Source: Nematostella vectensis (taxonomy: Eukaryota; Cnidaria; Anthozoa; Actiniaria; Edwardsiidae). Taken from it: DNA of 64,000 nucleotides. The position numbers were made by a program, and so were the translations under genes. Location: contig NC_064034.1 in the NCBI RefSeq assembly GCF_932526225.1, positions 5,566,001 to 5,630,000 on the forward strand, given 5' to 3'. This document shows, piece by piece, positions 62,936 through 64,000 of the stretch; the stretch's first letter is position 1, and the number at the start of each line of letters is the position of its first letter. A model generated the notes under the pieces. It searched no databases and was not told the origin of the DNA. It worked only from the letters and a program-made list of their open reading frames with translations.

Positions 62936-64000
62936 CTACAGAAGAGAATTCGGAACTCACACATGGAGATATGCAGTATATACACACACACACCCCTACA
63001 CCCCTATAATAGCATAGAGTTATTTATGGGGATGCCATTGTAATGATTTTGCGGTCTTTATTTAATCAATTTATTGAGTATAATTGTCAGGATGTAGCAT
63101 TGTGTGTTGATGCGGGCGCATGTAGTCGAGAGAGAGAGAATTCAGTTTCACATTACAATAATATTGCGTGATTAATCTCTAACGATTTAGTTCTATATTA
63201 CTAGTGTGAGCGAAGCGTTGCATAATATCATGACAGCCATCATACGTGATGCCTGCCCTTTTTTATACCATGCCTAGAATAGGAACGGGATTGCTGTTCT
63301 ATTACTTGGTGGGCAAGCATTTTTGTTTATTTTGTGCACCCTGGTTTAAACGGTGAGCCCAGTTCTCTGTATTACACTTTATTCCTTTAGAATTCTTTAT
63401 TGTGTGACAGGGTCACTAGTGACATATTTTGGGAAAATCTAGAGACTCTTATTATTCATTGTTTTTAGGGTTTGAAGGCAAAGGAATTTCGCAGCTTGGG
63501 CGGCACTTATCTTTAACTGTTTCGGAATGCAGTTTGCGCTTTTTAACGGAAGTACGCAAGTAACACAAAGCTGCCAAGTTCAAATTGTTAGTTACCAATT
63601 TAATTAGTTTCTTTTCGGCAAGATTATCTTGTTTGGTTTGGATCCTATTAGCACATGATAATGATCGGAACGGGTGCATTATCCTTACCGCTTGCGAAGT
63701 ACGGAAATAACGCATTTTTAGCAACAGGTTTTAGAATTTCGGGAATGCGGTTACTGCGCATAAATAGTGGCACCGTTTAGATACTTTTCAGTGGGTTATG
63801 GTTGTGCACTGGATTGGGTTATACTAAGAAGATAAAAGACTAGCTTCTAACTCAGGGGACTTTGTACTGTTAGTCATTCCCGTTTATTTTACACCTATTT
63901 TACGTTTATTGTATTGGTTTAGTTTGGCCTTTGGGACAAATTGTTGTAATTTTAGGCTTTGTTTGGCATCAATAAAGTATTTAGAGATTTATTCCTTGAA
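62936..64000. other. Upstream side of the PTP gene, no exon recognised
   Basis: The next 5' PTP exon should lie on the minus strand here or beyond the edge. I found no segment with the expected pTyr-loop or early PTP motifs. Contains a short (AC)n near 62,980 and (GA)n near 63,131. Confidence 0.45.

Overview
The window is animal nuclear DNA. The genes are split by many short GT-AG introns (19 coding exons in one, at least 18 in another) and surrounded by microsatellites, minisatellites, MITEs and decayed retroelements. A cnidarian, probably an anthozoan such as a sea anemone, fits best. The reasons are invertebrate-style single KDM4 and TTC39 genes, and a mix of DIRS, Penelope-like, PHD/2A-bearing LINE, Crypton-like and TTAA/TWA MITE families in a compact genome. 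The species assignment is inference from memory of such genomes and no search was run.

Left part (1-15.6 kb). REX1BD (minus) and PIGW (plus) lie head to head with only 122 bp between their start codons. PIGW encodes a complete 504-residue GPI-anchor inositol acyltransferase in five exons. TTC39 follows tail to tail on the minus strand (6.7-14.4 kb, 18 coding exons reconstructed, first exon not found). One TTC39 intron holds a 1.3-kb foldback-like element with a clean 7-bp target duplication.

Middle (15.7-29.5 kb). A complete KDM4-type histone lysine demethylase was reconstructed on the plus strand: JmjN, JmjC, acidic linker, PHD/extended PHD and double Tudor, 821 residues, all exon phases consistent. 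Its introns are unusual. One splice acceptor with its exon head is tandemly repeated at a 79-bp period. One splice donor with its exon tail is repeated 27 times as a 70-bp minisatellite. Another intron carries a stray copy of a TTC39 exon. A TTAA MITE, a LINE tail and a Crypton-like relic are also present.

Repeat belt (29.5-56.8 kb). No intact host gene was recognised here. It holds a minus-strand LINE (33.7-37.1 kb), a DIRS-type tyrosine-recombinase retrotransposon with inverted terminal repeats (37.4-41.6 kb), an LTR with a primer-binding site (44.3 kb), several MITEs with recognisable target duplications, a multi-intron integrase-core gene broken by frameshifts (49.6-52.7 kb) with a Penelope-like GIY-YIG relic inside one of its introns, and periodic satellites.

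Right part (56.8-64 kb). There is an intronless GT31 beta-1,3-galactosyltransferase-like gene (338 aa, plus). A minus-strand receptor-type protein tyrosine phosphatase follows, whose last four exons are in the window. Its WPD loop lacks the catalytic aspartate, so this is probably a D2-like domain. The host genes look functionally unrelated; the clearest shared arrangement is the REX1BD/PIGW bidirectional promoter.
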